64,000 bases of DNA from Zygnema cylindricum (lineage: Eukaryota > Streptophyta > Zygnematophyceae > Zygnematales > Zygnemataceae): assembly GCA_037447655.1 (NCBI GenBank), contig JBBHKE010002706.1, forward strand, positions 436,001 through 500,000. The letters are read 5' to 3'. The stretch's first letter is position 1. Each line of letters begins with the position of its first letter. Shown here one piece after another: positions 1 through 10,390 of the stretch. Made by a program: the position numbers and the translations under genes. The notes below the pieces were generated by a model. The model had not been told where the DNA came from, ran no database searches, and was given only the letters and a program-made list of their open reading frames with translations.

Positions 1-50
1 TAAGCTCTCTAGAACTTGAGAATAAAATGCTGTTTTATAACTCAACAAAT

Positions 51-179
51 GTGAGTATGTTGTAATTTTTCAAATCTATTTTTTTTTTCTCTCCAGAAAT
101 TTGAAAATAGTTGTGGTTTTATAACTTTGAGTATTTTTTAATCTTTCAAATGTGGTTTTTTTTTTTTTTAAATCTACAG
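51..179 (+). other. possible 5'UTR intron before the transposase ORF
   Basis: A GTGAGT donor at 51 and a long T tract ending in CTACAG at 174-179 would bound a 129-base intron just upstream of the ATG at 197. The frame upstream of the donor is closed by a stop, so any upstream exon would be untranslated. A second T-rich tract ending in TCTCTCCAG (about 89-97) is an alternative acceptor. This is a sequence-pattern inference only. Confidence 0.25.
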
Positions 180-196
180 AACCTGAAAAAAAAAAA

Positions 197-2518
197 ATGT
201 CGTTTCCACAACCCCATATTGTGGTAGCGTGGAATCGAAAACTCGAACTGGAACCGAAAAACCGAGAAAAACCGGAAAACGGAGAAACAGAGGGAAGATC
301 AAACGGTTTAAACGGAGGTCAGGAGGGAAGTGAAGGAATTTCGAAGGAAATTGTCGATACGAGAATGGAAGAGAGAAGAATGGATGGTGGGATTATGGAA
401 GATAGGGTACAAACCGGAGTTATGCAAGGAGGAATGGAAATCCCAATTCAGGGAGGAATTCAAAGTGGACTAAATGGGTTTCAAAGTGGAATTCAAATTG
501 GAGGGATTGGAGGAGGAGGAGAAAGAGTTTTAGGAGGAAATGAAGGAGGAGGAATTGTAGGAGGAGGAGGAGGAATTCAAGGGGAAGGAGAAATTCAAGG
601 TGGAGGAAGGATCATAGGAGGAAATGAAGGAGTAGGAGGAGGAATTCAAGGAGGAGTAGGAGGAGGAGGAGGAGTAGGAGGAGGAGGAGGAGGTATTCAA
701 GGAGTAGGAGGAGGTATCCAAGGAGTAGGCGGAGGTATTCAAGGAGTAGGAGGAGGTATTCAAGGAGGAGGATTTCAAGGAGTAATTCAAAGTGAGATTT
801 CCCAAGGAGTAGGAGGAGTAGGAGGAGGAGTTCAAGGAGGAATTCAAGGAGGAGGAGGAGGGATTCAAGGAGGGTCTCAGGCCTTAGTCGTTCACGGAGG
901 AATACAACAAAATATGGAAAGCGGTCTTGAAATGAGACAGGAGCACCGAATGATAAGCAAACCACCGATGGGAACGACCGTCGTAAAACGACGAGCTTTG
1001 CAAAATGTAACTTCGAAAGCTTCTCAACACGAAGTCATTATGTGGATGATGGACGACGTGACGAAGAACGGAGAAACACAAATCGCCACTCGGGCCATAG
1101 CTTTGTTTCCGGAATGTTTCCGGGGAACTTACAAAGCGAATCATATGAAAGCTTCTCGTTGGTGGAAAAATCGATTGGCGATTATCGAAGCGATTAGTAA
1201 CCAAAGGGCTTTGTCGGCTCGGACGGTGGGGCACCGGATTAAGTTTCTTCTTAAGGCTCTCCCGGGAAGAGGGAGGAAGACGGCTCCGTGGGTGGAGTAT
1301 GTGTATAATGAATTGATGGAGGATTTTACGAGGTTTAAGAAAGCAGGAATTAAGTTGTCGTCGACTCTCTTGGGAACTATGGGACGAGACGTTATTAATC
1401 GATCGGAAACGGAGTTTAATCCCAGTTATGTCGATAAAGACGGGAAACTGATTATCACAAAAATAACTAACAGATGGATACAACAGTTTCAAGAAAAAAA
1501 AAATATCGTCATCCAAACTCAGGCGGGAAAATTACTGTGCAGTCCGGAGAAAGAATCTCATATCGAAATGCTGGTCGCATTTCACATGGGAGAACTACAA
1601 CGTGGTTTCGAAAAGGGTGAAATAGACGAAAATCTCGTCGAAAATATCGACGAGCTCCATTTTATCGTTAATTTAGATAGCGGACGAACGCTTGGTTTTC
1701 GAGGAGACGAAGAAGTAAAATACGAAGATGTCGTCCCGGGAGGAGAGAGTATGACAATGATTCTTCGAATTACGGGCGGAGCTTCGTCTCATATTGAAGC
1801 ACCGATGATAGTGTTTACCGATAAAAATCGAACTTATCCTTTGGAGGGTTTGGAGGACGATGTCGTCGGAGCTTCTTATCGAACGAGTCCCAAAGGATGG
1901 AATGATATGAAAGTTTTTACGCAATGGCTAGACGAGCCTCGAGCTTATCAAGAGGACCCGTATTCTCGAGTAAAATATCTCTTTTTGGATAATTGTGCGA
2001 AACAAAAGGAATCTCAAGCTCTCGGTGAAACTCTCTCGAATAAACGGACGGTTTTACGGTTTTTCCCTCCTTGTGCCACTCATTTGGTTCAACCGGCGGA
2101 TTTATTGATCTCAAGAATCAAAGAAGCTTGGACTAATCGATGGGACGAAAAAAAACTCGATATGCTTAATCTCGAAAACTGGTCGAGAAGAGTCCAAAAA
2201 GAGGGAGGATGGTCCGGAGAACTGAGTAGTCCTGGGAAACGGTTTTTCCTTCAACTCGCGGCCGATTCGATTCGAGAAGTTAATTCTCAAAGGGATGTAA
2301 ATGGGTTAACTCACTCTCGAAAAGCGATGATACAATGTGGGTTAGCGAGAGATGTGGATGGGAGGTGGCATGTGGAACAGTTAACTCCTCAGTTACAAGA
2401 TATTATTCGAAAATATCGGTCTTATTTTGACGGAGAGAGAGTTTCTCCACTTCTCCATCTCGGAATCCCGATGCCCTCAATGAATTTTTTGGAGGCTCCA
2501 CCAGCACCGCTGAAATAA
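197..2518 (+). CDS. pogo-like (DDE_1) transposase, intact ORF
   Basis: Predicted DNA transposase of the pogo/Tigger-like DDE_1 type, 773 aa from the ATG at 197. The frame is open further upstream, but only from a GTG at 152 through a poly-T stretch. A Gly/Ile/Gln-rich repeat region lies at about residues 90-235. A DNA-binding-like segment follows (HEVIMWMMDDVTKNG onward), then the catalytic core. Candidate catalytic aspartates are in NIDE (about residue 485), LFLDNC (about 598) and HLVQPAD, with 36 residues between the last two. The block FFPPCATHLVQPAD is diagnostic of the family. AATAAA at 2514-2519 overlaps the stop codon. The ORF has no internal stop or frameshift, so the copy may be recent or under selection. 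It resembles the decayed copy at 19.1-23.9 kb but lacks that copy's introns. Terminal inverted repeats could not be set because the window starts just upstream. Confidence 0.85.
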   Translation: MSFPQPHIVVAWNRKLELEPKNREKPENGETEGRSNGLNGGQEGSEGISKEIVDTRMEERRMDGGIMEDRVQTGVMQGGMEIPIQGGIQSGLNGFQSGIQIGGIGGGGERVLGGNEGGGIVGGGGGIQGEGEIQGGGRIIGGNEGVGGGIQGGVGGGGGVGGGGGGIQGVGGGIQGVGGGIQGVGGGIQGGGFQGVIQSEISQGVGGVGGGVQGGIQGGGGGIQGGSQALVVHGGIQQNMESGLEMRQEHRMISKPPMGTTVVKRRALQNVTSKASQHEVIMWMMDDVTKNGETQIATRAIALFPECFRGTYKANHMKASRWWKNRLAIIEAISNQRALSARTVGHRIKFLLKALPGRGRKTAPWVEYVYNELMEDFTRFKKAGIKLSSTLLGTMGRDVINRSETEFNPSYVDKDGKLIITKITNRWIQQFQEKKNIVIQTQAGKLLCSPEKESHIEMLVAFHMGELQRGFEKGEIDENLVENIDELHFIVNLDSGRTLGFRGDEEVKYEDVVPGGESMTMILRITGGASSHIEAPMIVFTDKNRTYPLEGLEDDVVGASYRTSPKGWNDMKVFTQWLDEPRAYQEDPYSRVKYLFLDNCAKQKESQALGETLSNKRTVLRFFPPCATHLVQPADLLISRIKEAWTNRWDEKKLDMLNLENWSRRVQKEGGWSGELSSPGKRFFLQLAADSIREVNSQRDVNGLTHSRKAMIQCGLARDVDGRWHVEQLTPQLQDIIRKYRSYFDGERVSPLLHLGIPMPSMNFLEAPPAPLK
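480..890 (+). repeat. in-frame GGA/ATTCAA minisatellite in the transposase ORF
   Basis: Imperfect tandem units built from GGAGGAGG(T)ATTCAAGGAGTA encode repeats such as GGGIQGVGGGIQG. The reading frame is kept throughout. The opposite strand is also open across it (Ser/Leu-rich), which is a by-product of composition and not a gene. Confidence 0.85.
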
Positions 2519-2599
2519 AGTACAAACATTTTCGGTGAGTTTTTTTTCTGAAGATAGTGCTTGTTAGTTTTACAATGAGGTGGTTTAATGCCACTCTCC

Positions 2600-2830
2600 C
2601 CTTCTCTCTCTCTCTCTCTCACTATATATATATATATCTCTCTCTCTCTCCTTCTCGCTCTCTCTCCCTCTTTCTCCCCCTCTCTCTCTCTATCTCTCTC
2701 TCGCGATCTCTCCTTTTTTCCCTCTCTCTCTCCCTCTCGATATTTGTCTCTATCTCTCTCACACTCTCTCTCTCTCTCCCCCTCTCTCCCTCTCCCCCTC
2801 TCCCCTCTCCCCCTCCTCCCCCCCTCCCTG
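2600..2830 (+). repeat. (CT)n / (TA)n pyrimidine-rich low-complexity tract
   Basis: About 230 bases of nearly uninterrupted C/T, with a short ATATATATAT block near 2,625-2,637. Open frames on both strands here are compositional. The stretch from about 2,830 to 3,900 is T-rich, with poly-T runs near 3,293-3,312 and (CT)n near 3,488-3,505. No gene was seen there. Confidence 0.9.
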
Positions 2831-3924
2831 TACATTGTTATTTTTCGCTTTTTTTTTCTCTCTAAATTCACATATATTCATTTCATTTTTCCCCGTTCTA
2901 TGTATTTTTTTTTAACCTACCGTTTTTTTTTCTTTTTGCTATTTTTTTGCCATTTTTTTCAGATACAACGATAGTCTGTGACTCTTATCTCTCTTTTCCT
3001 TTTCACGTTAATGTCACAGTGGTCAGAAGCAGTAAATTTGGAAAATAGTGTGAAAGAATGTCGTTTTTTCTCCTTTTTTTTGGTCTTTCGGCCATTTTCT
3101 TTCCCTTTTTTTTCCCCTTATTTTTCCCTTTTTTTTGTCCTTTTTGTACTGTAGGCTTTAAAGTGTTTCATAGCTTTTTGGACCACATTTTTCGATAGAC
3201 TTTTGGATTTCTTTTTTTCCTTTTTCTGTACAATTTTGTAGATGTATGTGGTATTTTAAAATCTTTTAAATAAGTTTTTCAAAATCTTAAATTTTTTTTT
3301 TTTTTTTTTTTTCGGGGTTGATGTGTATAGTTAGTTTTTTGTACTTTTCAAAAGTTTCGTCTTTAGTGGGGATGTGACACGGAAAACTTCTGTTGTTACG
3401 ATCTCGTTTTGGTTTTGTACTCTTTTTTGTACTTTTCTTTTTGCAACCCCTTGTTTTTTTTGTTTTTTTTTTATTTTCTTTTGTTTTCTCTCTCTCTCTC
3501 TCTCTTTTAAGTGCATTATTATTGTTTTTTATTATTTGTTTTTTGTTATTTTTTTCTTTTCGTGTGTGAAAAAACAATGCAGTTTCCATGGTTTGTTATG
3601 TAATTTTTGTAATTTTCTTTTTTCTGTTTATGAAACTATTTCGTAAAAAGCATTTTTAAATTCACATATAAATGTTTCACAGTTTCCGGTTTTTCCTCGC
3701 TAAATCATTTTTAGGACCTCGTTTGATCCTATTTTTTAACCCAATTTAAACCCTAATTGTTGAATCTTATACTTGTTACGTTTGTATTAGTGTTGTTTTC
3801 TTTTCGTAGGGAGGGAGACAAGGACACCTGTCTAATTTCATGACTCTCTCACTCACTCACTCCCTAGGTGCTATAAGGCAAAGTCATTCTTCATTCTATT
3901 TAGCCTCGGAAATGAAGTAACAGG

Positions 3925-4305
3925 ACCTTGCCCTCTTCCATTTCCTCTTCCTCTTTTTCTTCTTCTTCCCCTTCCTCTTTCTCTTCCACTACCTCTTCCT
4001 CTCCTTCCTCGTCCTCTTCCTCGTCCTCTTCTTCTTCCTCTTCCTCCTTCTCTTCCTCTTCCTTTTCCGCTTCTTCCTTTCCGCTTCCTCTTTTTTCTTA
4101 CTCCTCTTCCTCATCCTCGTCTTCTTCCTCACGATCTTCCTCCTCTTCCTCTTCCTCTTCCTCTTGCTTTTGCTCTTTCTCTTTTTCTTCCTCATCTTCC
4201 TCTTCCTTTCCCTCATCTTCCTCGTCCTCATCTTATCCACTTCTTCGTCTTCCTCCTCCTCTTCCTCTTCCTCTTCCTCCTCTCCCTCTTCCTCTACCTC
4301 TTCCT
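3925..4305 (+). repeat. (TTCCTC)n polypyrimidine tract
   Basis: About 380 bases of TTC/CTC/TCC units, almost purely pyrimidine on this strand. It encodes Ser-rich and Lys/Arg-rich frames that are not credible proteins. A homopurine-homopyrimidine tract of this length can adopt triplex DNA in principle. Confidence 0.9.
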
Positions 4306-4419
4306 AAGTAAACTCAACTTTGACTACTGACTCTTTCTGAGTTTTCTACAAAGACTGAGAACCGAGGGTCCCATCAATGCGGACCTCAATATTAGTGTCC
4401 ATACTCTTAGAATCTGCTA

Positions 4420-4535
4420 AAGGAGGTTATGTCGAGTCATGTGAATCTTGGCCCTAAAAAATGTTATGTCGAGTACTGGGAATCATGGCCCTAAAACATG
4501 TTATGTCAAGTACTGGGAATCATGGCCCTAAACAT
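4420..4535 (+). repeat. ~40-bp tandem repeat, three units
   Basis: Three imperfect copies of a unit containing ATGTTATGTCGAGTACTGGG followed by AATCATGGCCCTAAA. They lie immediately beside the Copia integrase remnant. Confidence 0.75.
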
Positions 4536-4709
4536 TTCCAGTAAGGTCGATATTTCCTCTCTGCGATTCTGCTCAACTTGGGTGAACAAGAGACAGTAGC
4601 CCCTCTTGTGGCAGTAATCCTTGAACACGGAAAAATCTCCTCCATTGTTTGATCTCACAGGTCCTACCAACAGGACCAGCCATTGCTTGTGACTTATGAC
4701 ATATGTCAC
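4506..4709 (-). pseudogene. Copia-type integrase remnant
   Basis: The minus-strand frame reads KQWLVL..., then VGPVRSNNGGDFSVFKDYC..., and ends TLLEMFRAM. This matches the Copia integrase core around LRSDNGGEF and the downstream block before RTLLEMARAM. The usual second catalytic Asp appears as N (RSNN). The normal PQQNG segment is garbled (QNRREE), and no flanking gag, protease or reverse transcriptase is readable. It is a decayed fragment. The stretch from about 4,760 to 5,350 holds no recognisable gene; it may include further Copia debris. Confidence 0.6.
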
Positions 4710-5489
4710 GGGCAGATCCTTACCTCTACCACCGCGACCCCCAATTATCCCTCGTTAACCGCCTCTCCCTTTGAGTGGATTTAGCTTCGGGGCCCTCCTT
4801 GTACTTACGGATCCTCTACTTGTGCCACTTGTCTCTGGACTTCTCAATTGTATTCAAGTAATTCACCTCAAAATCAAAAGTAGTCTTTTTTCTTTTCTTG
4901 AATAATTTCCTTGCAGTAAGTAAACTCATCCGGCAGAGTATCAAGACACTTGCACTTTTTCATCTTTCTCTATCGCTCAACTAGGATACATCGTCATCTA
5001 TCGATTCATTACTCTTAGACGTAAAACTGTATGAATTCCTTGAATATGTAGTGAACCCTTGCCCTTATCACCTTTGTGTATTGGATTAAAGACTTCCAAC
5101 ACTCATGGACAGTGACGTACATTAGAAAATAAAAAAACCAGAAAATAAAAAAACCAGGAATTAAGAAAATACATTAGTGCACCAAACTTGTGCAACTCTG
5201 CATCAATTTTGTGCTAACAGCAATATTCTTTAGATGCTGCAACTTTCTTGCTTTGCAATCCTTCAGCTTCTTCTCTTCGACACTAACCACTTGCCACTAT
5301 TTCTTTAAAATTAGATTCCCCTTCATATACTTTCCCTACTAGTTATAGCTATGTCACTCACTCAAGAAATCCCTAACTGGAGGAAAAGCCTCCTCTGATA
5401 CCAAATGAGAGGCTCGACAAAATACACACATAATAGATCGAAGCTTTTTCCTCACTCTGACCATACACAAAGGGTAAAAACTGCAGTAC

Positions 5490-6330
5490 ATGGCGCTCCA
5501 ACCCCAACAAACTAAAGTCCACAACCCCGGGGATCGTGGGTGTGGATTGGATCCCTTGGTCCCGCTTGTCATCCGCCATCATGCTTCGCCGTAAAAGGGT
5601 CGCGGCTTGTGCTCGTTGAAGGGCAAGTGATACACATTGACAATGAAACTCAACAACCAGGCTTGAGGGAGGTCTCCCTAGACCCCTATTCTTAGCATAG
5701 TTGCAGAGAAATCATCAAAAGACTTGTCCAAAGAGCCAATTTTTTTGCAGCAAATGGGACAAACTGATCTGTCGAGTCCCGGTGAGCGTAATTTCTTTTC
5801 TTAGAAGTCGTTACGTCTCCGGCCGCCACGCCCGCATGTAATGCCGTGTAAAAGAAATGTGGGTCCTAGTTGGATCCGTGAGGACCACATCCCCCAAGGT
5901 CCTCCCAACTTGTGGAGGAAAACCAAGTCAACTCGAGGATTTCAAAAACCACTAAATTGGGAGGAAGGAGGGAGTATATGAGAAACTTCTCGTTTCACAG
6001 TGTAGCATGCTTCACCCTCGCATGAGCGAAGAAGTAGATGAATCCCGTCAAGTCAATAGGCAAACACAATGGGGGCACCCGAGAAGCGATGGTGAGGCAA
6101 TCCCAAACGAAGTCGTAGAGTAGATGTGATCTGGTCAAAGGTCAGAGGAAGTGTCGAAAAAAATCGGTGTAGCTTGCAACCACGCACAAACCCTCGGCCC
6201 AAAACACGAATGTAGACGAGCACGGGATCGAGCAGAAGGTAACTCATTTAATAACTTATGGAATTCAACAGTTGCCAATCGCTTGGATATGGGCTGTTGC
6301 AAATAAAGGTTGTTGACAACGAAACAACAA
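5490..6330 (-). pseudogene. 5'-truncated, decayed copy of the endonuclease-domain LINE
   Basis: Nucleotide similarity to the 3' part of the full-length LINE at 52.7-56.2 kb is clear. Shared blocks include the stop region (compare 5,525-5,580 with 52,960-53,035), the block near 5,720-5,790 (compare 53,180-53,255) and RSRARLHSCFGPR (about 6,190-6,225). Homology ends abruptly at about 6,310-6,330, which is typical of 5' truncation. The copy has frameshifts and a deletion of roughly 70 bases near 6,020 that removes part of the endonuclease region. It lies in the same orientation as the intact element. Confidence 0.8.
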
Positions 6331-6497
6331 GTGGCGAAAAAAATGTTAACAATAATAGAGATACACGTTGTATTAATCTTGTCGTAAAAGGAAGACAAAA
6401 CCTAAAATGTGTTCCACCAACACTACAAAAACGTGTTTCAATAATATTACAAGCAAAATAAACATTCACCTTACACGAACACATATGAAATGTACAT

Positions 6498-6568
6498 ACG
6501 AAACCGTACCAAACGATCAAGACCAAACAAATACGAAACCGTACCAAACGATCAAGACCAAACAAATA
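6498..6568 (+). repeat. 36-bp tandem duplication
   Basis: ACGAAACCGTACCAAACGAT followed by CAAGACCAAACAAAT occurs twice in direct succession. The surrounding stretch 6,330-7,175 is otherwise unassigned, with a C/T-rich patch at 6,635-6,670. Confidence 0.8.
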
Positions 6569-7177
6569 TAAACTGACGCCACAAACGAACACTCAACAGG
6601 TACGTCAATTCTCACAATGCATCCTAAAACCTCTATATCCCCCTCTCTCCCCCCCCCCCTCTCTCCCTCCAGATCTTCTCTCGCCTCTCTCTTGATCTTC
6701 TCCCTCAATCTATCAATGAAGCTTTCTGATCGAATTATGTCGACTCTGATGAGTCTTCATCCTTCCAAGTGTCATCTTCTTTTCCCTCCTTTTTTTTTTC
6801 TCTATTTAAAATTCGTTGGAAACGCAACAAACCATATTCAAACCGTTAAAGAAGTTTCAAGAATATAGCTAACGTAAAAGAGCGATTTAGTTTAGTTTCA
6901 TTCATTTCGCTCTGATCCGGGCTGAGACTCGATAAAAGACTTCTCTGAAGACACTTCGATTGACCATTTTCATTTTAATCCCCTCAACTTCGCTTCGTAC
7001 AAAAGAGCGACTGCTACCTGTTTTATTTGTAGGAATCATGCGCGTTCGAATTGAATCTCGTATCATACGGTCGTAATTTCTAATCAGTTAGATATATAGT
7101 ATGGGTTGAAAGCATGTAGAGTTACCAATAGTTTTCTGCACATTTTAACTATGGTTGAGAATAAACTTTAAGATTTA

Positions 7178-8082
7178 GGGTATGTGCCCACGTGTTAAAG
7201 TATCATGTTTTTTTGCTGTCATTTTCTTCCAAAATTCAGCCCTCAGCGAAAAAATCTTTTGCCGTAAAAGTTGCCTTTACCACAATGCAATGAACCTTAT
7301 CTTGATACTTTAAATGTACTCCAATTTTCTTGTCTTTTGTAATCACTTTGGCGTTTCCCTCTTTTCGGGCACGCCAATCCAACTAGTCAAAAAACTCTAT
7401 CGAAAATCACCTCGCGAGGTGATTTTAGTTGAGCTATCATTGGAACAATAAATAGTAAAACGTCTAGGCACGTACCACCCAAATGTGATTTTTTTAGCAC
7501 GAGGGAGAGTTCTCGCTTTTTTTTCCATGCCCGTCATGTGCTTGTACGAAAAAAAGTTTGTAGGGGTCTCGGACCTTCACTTTCATTCATGGATCATTTG
7601 TAAAAGTTTAAACCGTCGTTGCCTCTCACTCTCCCTTTCAGAATTCCGCTCATACCTCACACTTCTTGGAATGAAATGGGGCGATACTGATATGAAATGA
7701 AAGAGCTTTTTAAAAGAAGATTTTTGAGTACCTTTGGGCGTATTTGGATGGCAGTGCTTTTTAAAAGAAGATTTTTGAGTACCTTTGGGCGTATTTGGAT
7801 GGCAGGACGAGTGAGAAAAGACCAAAAAAACAAAATTGGGAAGCCATGGAAGAAAGTTTTGGAATTAGTGACGTCGACACTGTGAGTCACAGAGGAGCTT
7901 GATGTCACAATGTCGCAAAACCCTAAACATCTACAATGTCACAAAGACGTCAACCATTGTCATAAGTTTCGTAGTCATCTCTATGACCATCACATTTCAA
8001 TGTTTGCATAAAAATGGTACGGAAAATCTTCACTAAAATTCAAAGTACCACTCCAAAGTAGCGGTTACATGGGCACATAACC
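7178..8082. mobile_element. Harbinger-like non-autonomous TIR element (905 bp)
   Basis: The left end reads GGGTATGTGCCCACGT; the right end, reverse-complemented, reads GGTTATGTGCCCATGT. TTA flanks both sides (7,175-7,177 and 8,083-8,085). A 3-bp TWA target duplication and GG-starting ends fit PIF/Harbinger elements. No transposase was found inside. It contains a perfect 24-bp palindrome at 7,403-7,426 and a ~51-bp tandem duplication at about 7,703-7,804. Three relatives occur in the window (37.1, 49.2 and 51.5 kb). Confidence 0.7.
7403..7426. repeat. perfect 24-bp palindrome, conserved in the element family
   Basis: AAAATCACCTCG is followed directly by its reverse complement. Near-identical palindromes sit at 39,101-39,122, 50,565-50,586 and 51,782-51,806, always inside the same element family. 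Confidence 0.9.
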
Positions 8083-8676
8083 TTAAGCTGAATTTTGATT
8101 GGGAGGTTTCTACAATCGTACGGACGACATTACTAGCTGTGTATTGTCTTTAAACAAGTTTTTCAAAGGTTTTTCACACCGACCAATTTTAATTTAAAAT
8201 TTTCACTTGAATACCACGTTTTTGCATACCATGTACTTGCATACCAAGTCATTGTACCACAAAAACACGTTGCTCTCTGAGACGCTTTGTCTTTTGAACA
8301 ACATCTTTTGAAGGGTTTTTATTTTTTAAACAAAAATTATCTTTAGGCCTACCATAAAACGCCTACTTTTGAACTATGACTCCGAAGCATAGTTGTTCAA
8401 AACGTATTTTACGCACGTTTCGAACGAGCGTACAATACGTAGAAACTGGAGAGGTCGATTTGAAAAAAACGTTAATGAATTTTTTTCCGTACAAATCAGT
8501 ACATTAAAAAAAAAATGAATTGAACATGTACCGCAGTTTGTACGCTTTCCGTTAAATGAGCGGTGAAAAACATTATCTAAGTAAATTATTGTGACACTCT
8601 ATATTTTCATCTAAACATCTACACCAACTAGTTAAGGATGGTGTACCGATGTGTGCAGTATGACGTACACAGGCGC

Positions 8677-8772
8677 AGGTTCAATTCTTCGAAATGCATT
8701 TTTCTTATAATAAAATTGCGTGTCAGGTTCAATTCTTCGAAATGCATTTTTCTTATAATAAAATTGCGTGTC
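8677..8772 (+). repeat. 48-bp tandem duplication
   Basis: CAGGTTCAATTCTTCGAAAT followed by GCATTTTTCTTATAATAAAATTGCGTGT occurs twice. Nothing else is recognised between 8,083 and 8,960. Confidence 0.85.
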
Positions 8773-8968
8773 CTTCACAGACAGGTAGCCATGGCCTTCT
8801 TTCTCTACCTATCCGAGAGCATGCAACTTCAAAAAAAACAAAGTTCAGGCCATAAGCAGATTCCATTTTTCATCATTCAACATTGCACGACGTAACACAT
8901 GGAAAAAAAAAACAAAAACAATCACATTAGAGCAAAAAAGAAAATACATATATGTCCTTTAACTATTT

Positions 8969-10128
8969 TTACTCTAAATCTTCTTCCCCTACATCGAATT
9001 CCATCATGTCTTCATCTGAATCGTCTTCCCTAACCTCCCCTTCCTCTTCTTCCCATTCTATCAGATTTTCTTCATAGCTGACATCCCTAGTCTTCTTTAA
9101 AAGTCTGAGATTAGTGAAGACCCATACTAGATCATTAGCCCCTTTAGCCGTTAACCTATTTCTTTTCTTTGAGTGAATATGGTCATATGTCGACAAATTC
9201 CGCTCACAGGAGCTGGCAGCTGAGCAATGTGCAAGTATATTTACTGCTACCTTCTGCAAAATAGGGGTGGCACACCCAAACTTTTGCCACCACTTCCATG
9301 CTGGCATCAACTTTGCACAAGATATTGTCAATTCTCTACCAAAAACTCCCTCAAACTCTCTATATTTTGACAACTCTCTGCGGGCAGCTTGTTGCTCCTC
9401 CATATTTGGAAGCATCCTCTCCAACATTTTCTGAAAACCTTCCATAACAGTCGCGTTGGCACGCTGCCCATATGCATGACTTTGATACTTCGGATCGAGT
9501 ACAAAGCCAGCCGCATAAATGGGGCTATGCGCCATCTTCCACCTCGCCAACCATGATGCCTTCATCTCTCTTTAAAATCTGCATGCCATCGTGAATATTA
9601 TCTCCTTCTGCGCAAGCTAAATTATCCAAAAACTGTCCAATGGCGTAAAAACCGTGATAAACCTTCCCCACATTCGGGCCACCTCTATCGCATTCCCTCA
9701 TCAACCGCACCACAGGTTCCGAAATTGACACGGCCTCTGTCGCTCTAACCCAAAACTCCGTGCTTAGAATGTAGTACCTAATTTTAGCCCCCTCCATCTT
9801 GTACATTGGCTTGCCCACCCATTCCTTGAATTTGTCGTCGAACATCAACCGCTCCAAACTCTCTTTCACATCTAATATCCTCTGGAGCATAATAAAATTT
9901 GTAGCAAACCTAGTCTCTCCAGGTTTCAGAAGCCGAAGTTTTGAAATTTTATTAAACATGGCTACACTCATGCTATGATTAGTGATGAATTTCAAAATTT
10001 CTTTTGCCTCTCGGACAGGTTTGGAGATAAAGGTCAACTTACTCCAATCTTCCAACATCAAGTCCAGTACATGTGCAGCGCATGGCGTCCACGTGATAGA
10101 AGGGTGCTTTGCCACGAGCAACGAAGCT
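8969..10128 (-). pseudogene. hAT transposase fragment, copy 1 (C-terminal two-thirds)
   Basis: Remnant of a BED/DUF659-type hAT transposase. Reading on the minus strand from 10,128: HPSITWTPCAAHVLDLMLED (the DUF659 region), LLKPGETRFATNFIM, then FVLDPKYQSHAYG, and the hAT dimerisation block with CSAASSCERNLSTYDHIHSK and RLTAKGANDLVWVFTNLRLL. It ends in an acidic tail and a stop at 8,969. The frame breaks once at about 9,525-9,565 (...MQILKR / MKASWLARW...). The same break occurs in copy 2, so it predates their duplication or marks a short intron. The N-terminus is lost at 10,128, where simple ATGATG repeats begin. Not functional as it stands. Confidence 0.85.
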
Positions 10129-10129
10129 G

Positions 10130-10390
10130 CTGAGATGATGCATGAGATGCACAAGGATGCATGAGAATGATGCTTGATGATAATGCACATGATGTTGCAG
10201 GATGATATGTGATGATGCAAGATGATGCATGATGATGGTGAAAAACGACGAGGATGACAACTCATGAACACATGACAACTCATGAACACGTGACCACACC
10301 TGACGACACAACAACTCATGACCGACATGACCACTTAAAACCACATCACTGCTCATGACTACACGACCTCCCATGACCACACAACACTAA
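10130..10390 (+). repeat. GATGATGCAT / ACTCATGAACAC simple repeats at the hAT breakpoint
   Basis: Two blocks of degenerate tandem repeats: ATGATGC-type to about 10,235, then CATGACAACTCATGAACAC-type to about 10,385. They begin exactly where similarity between the two hAT copies stops. The stretch 10,390-11,810 is unassigned A-rich sequence without a recognisable gene. Confidence 0.8.

Noticed and set aside
530-965. Minus-strand Ser-rich and Leu-rich open frames over the transposase N-terminus
   Set aside because: They are shadows of the GGA/ATTCAA repeat coding on the plus strand; composition alone keeps them open.
2422-2974. Arg/Glu-rich and Ser/Leu-rich frames over the CT tract
   Set aside because: They are low-complexity translation of (CT)n with no domain or start context.
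3928-4311. 127-aa poly-Ser frame and opposite Lys/Arg frame
   Set aside because: They are artefacts of the (TTCCTC)n tract.
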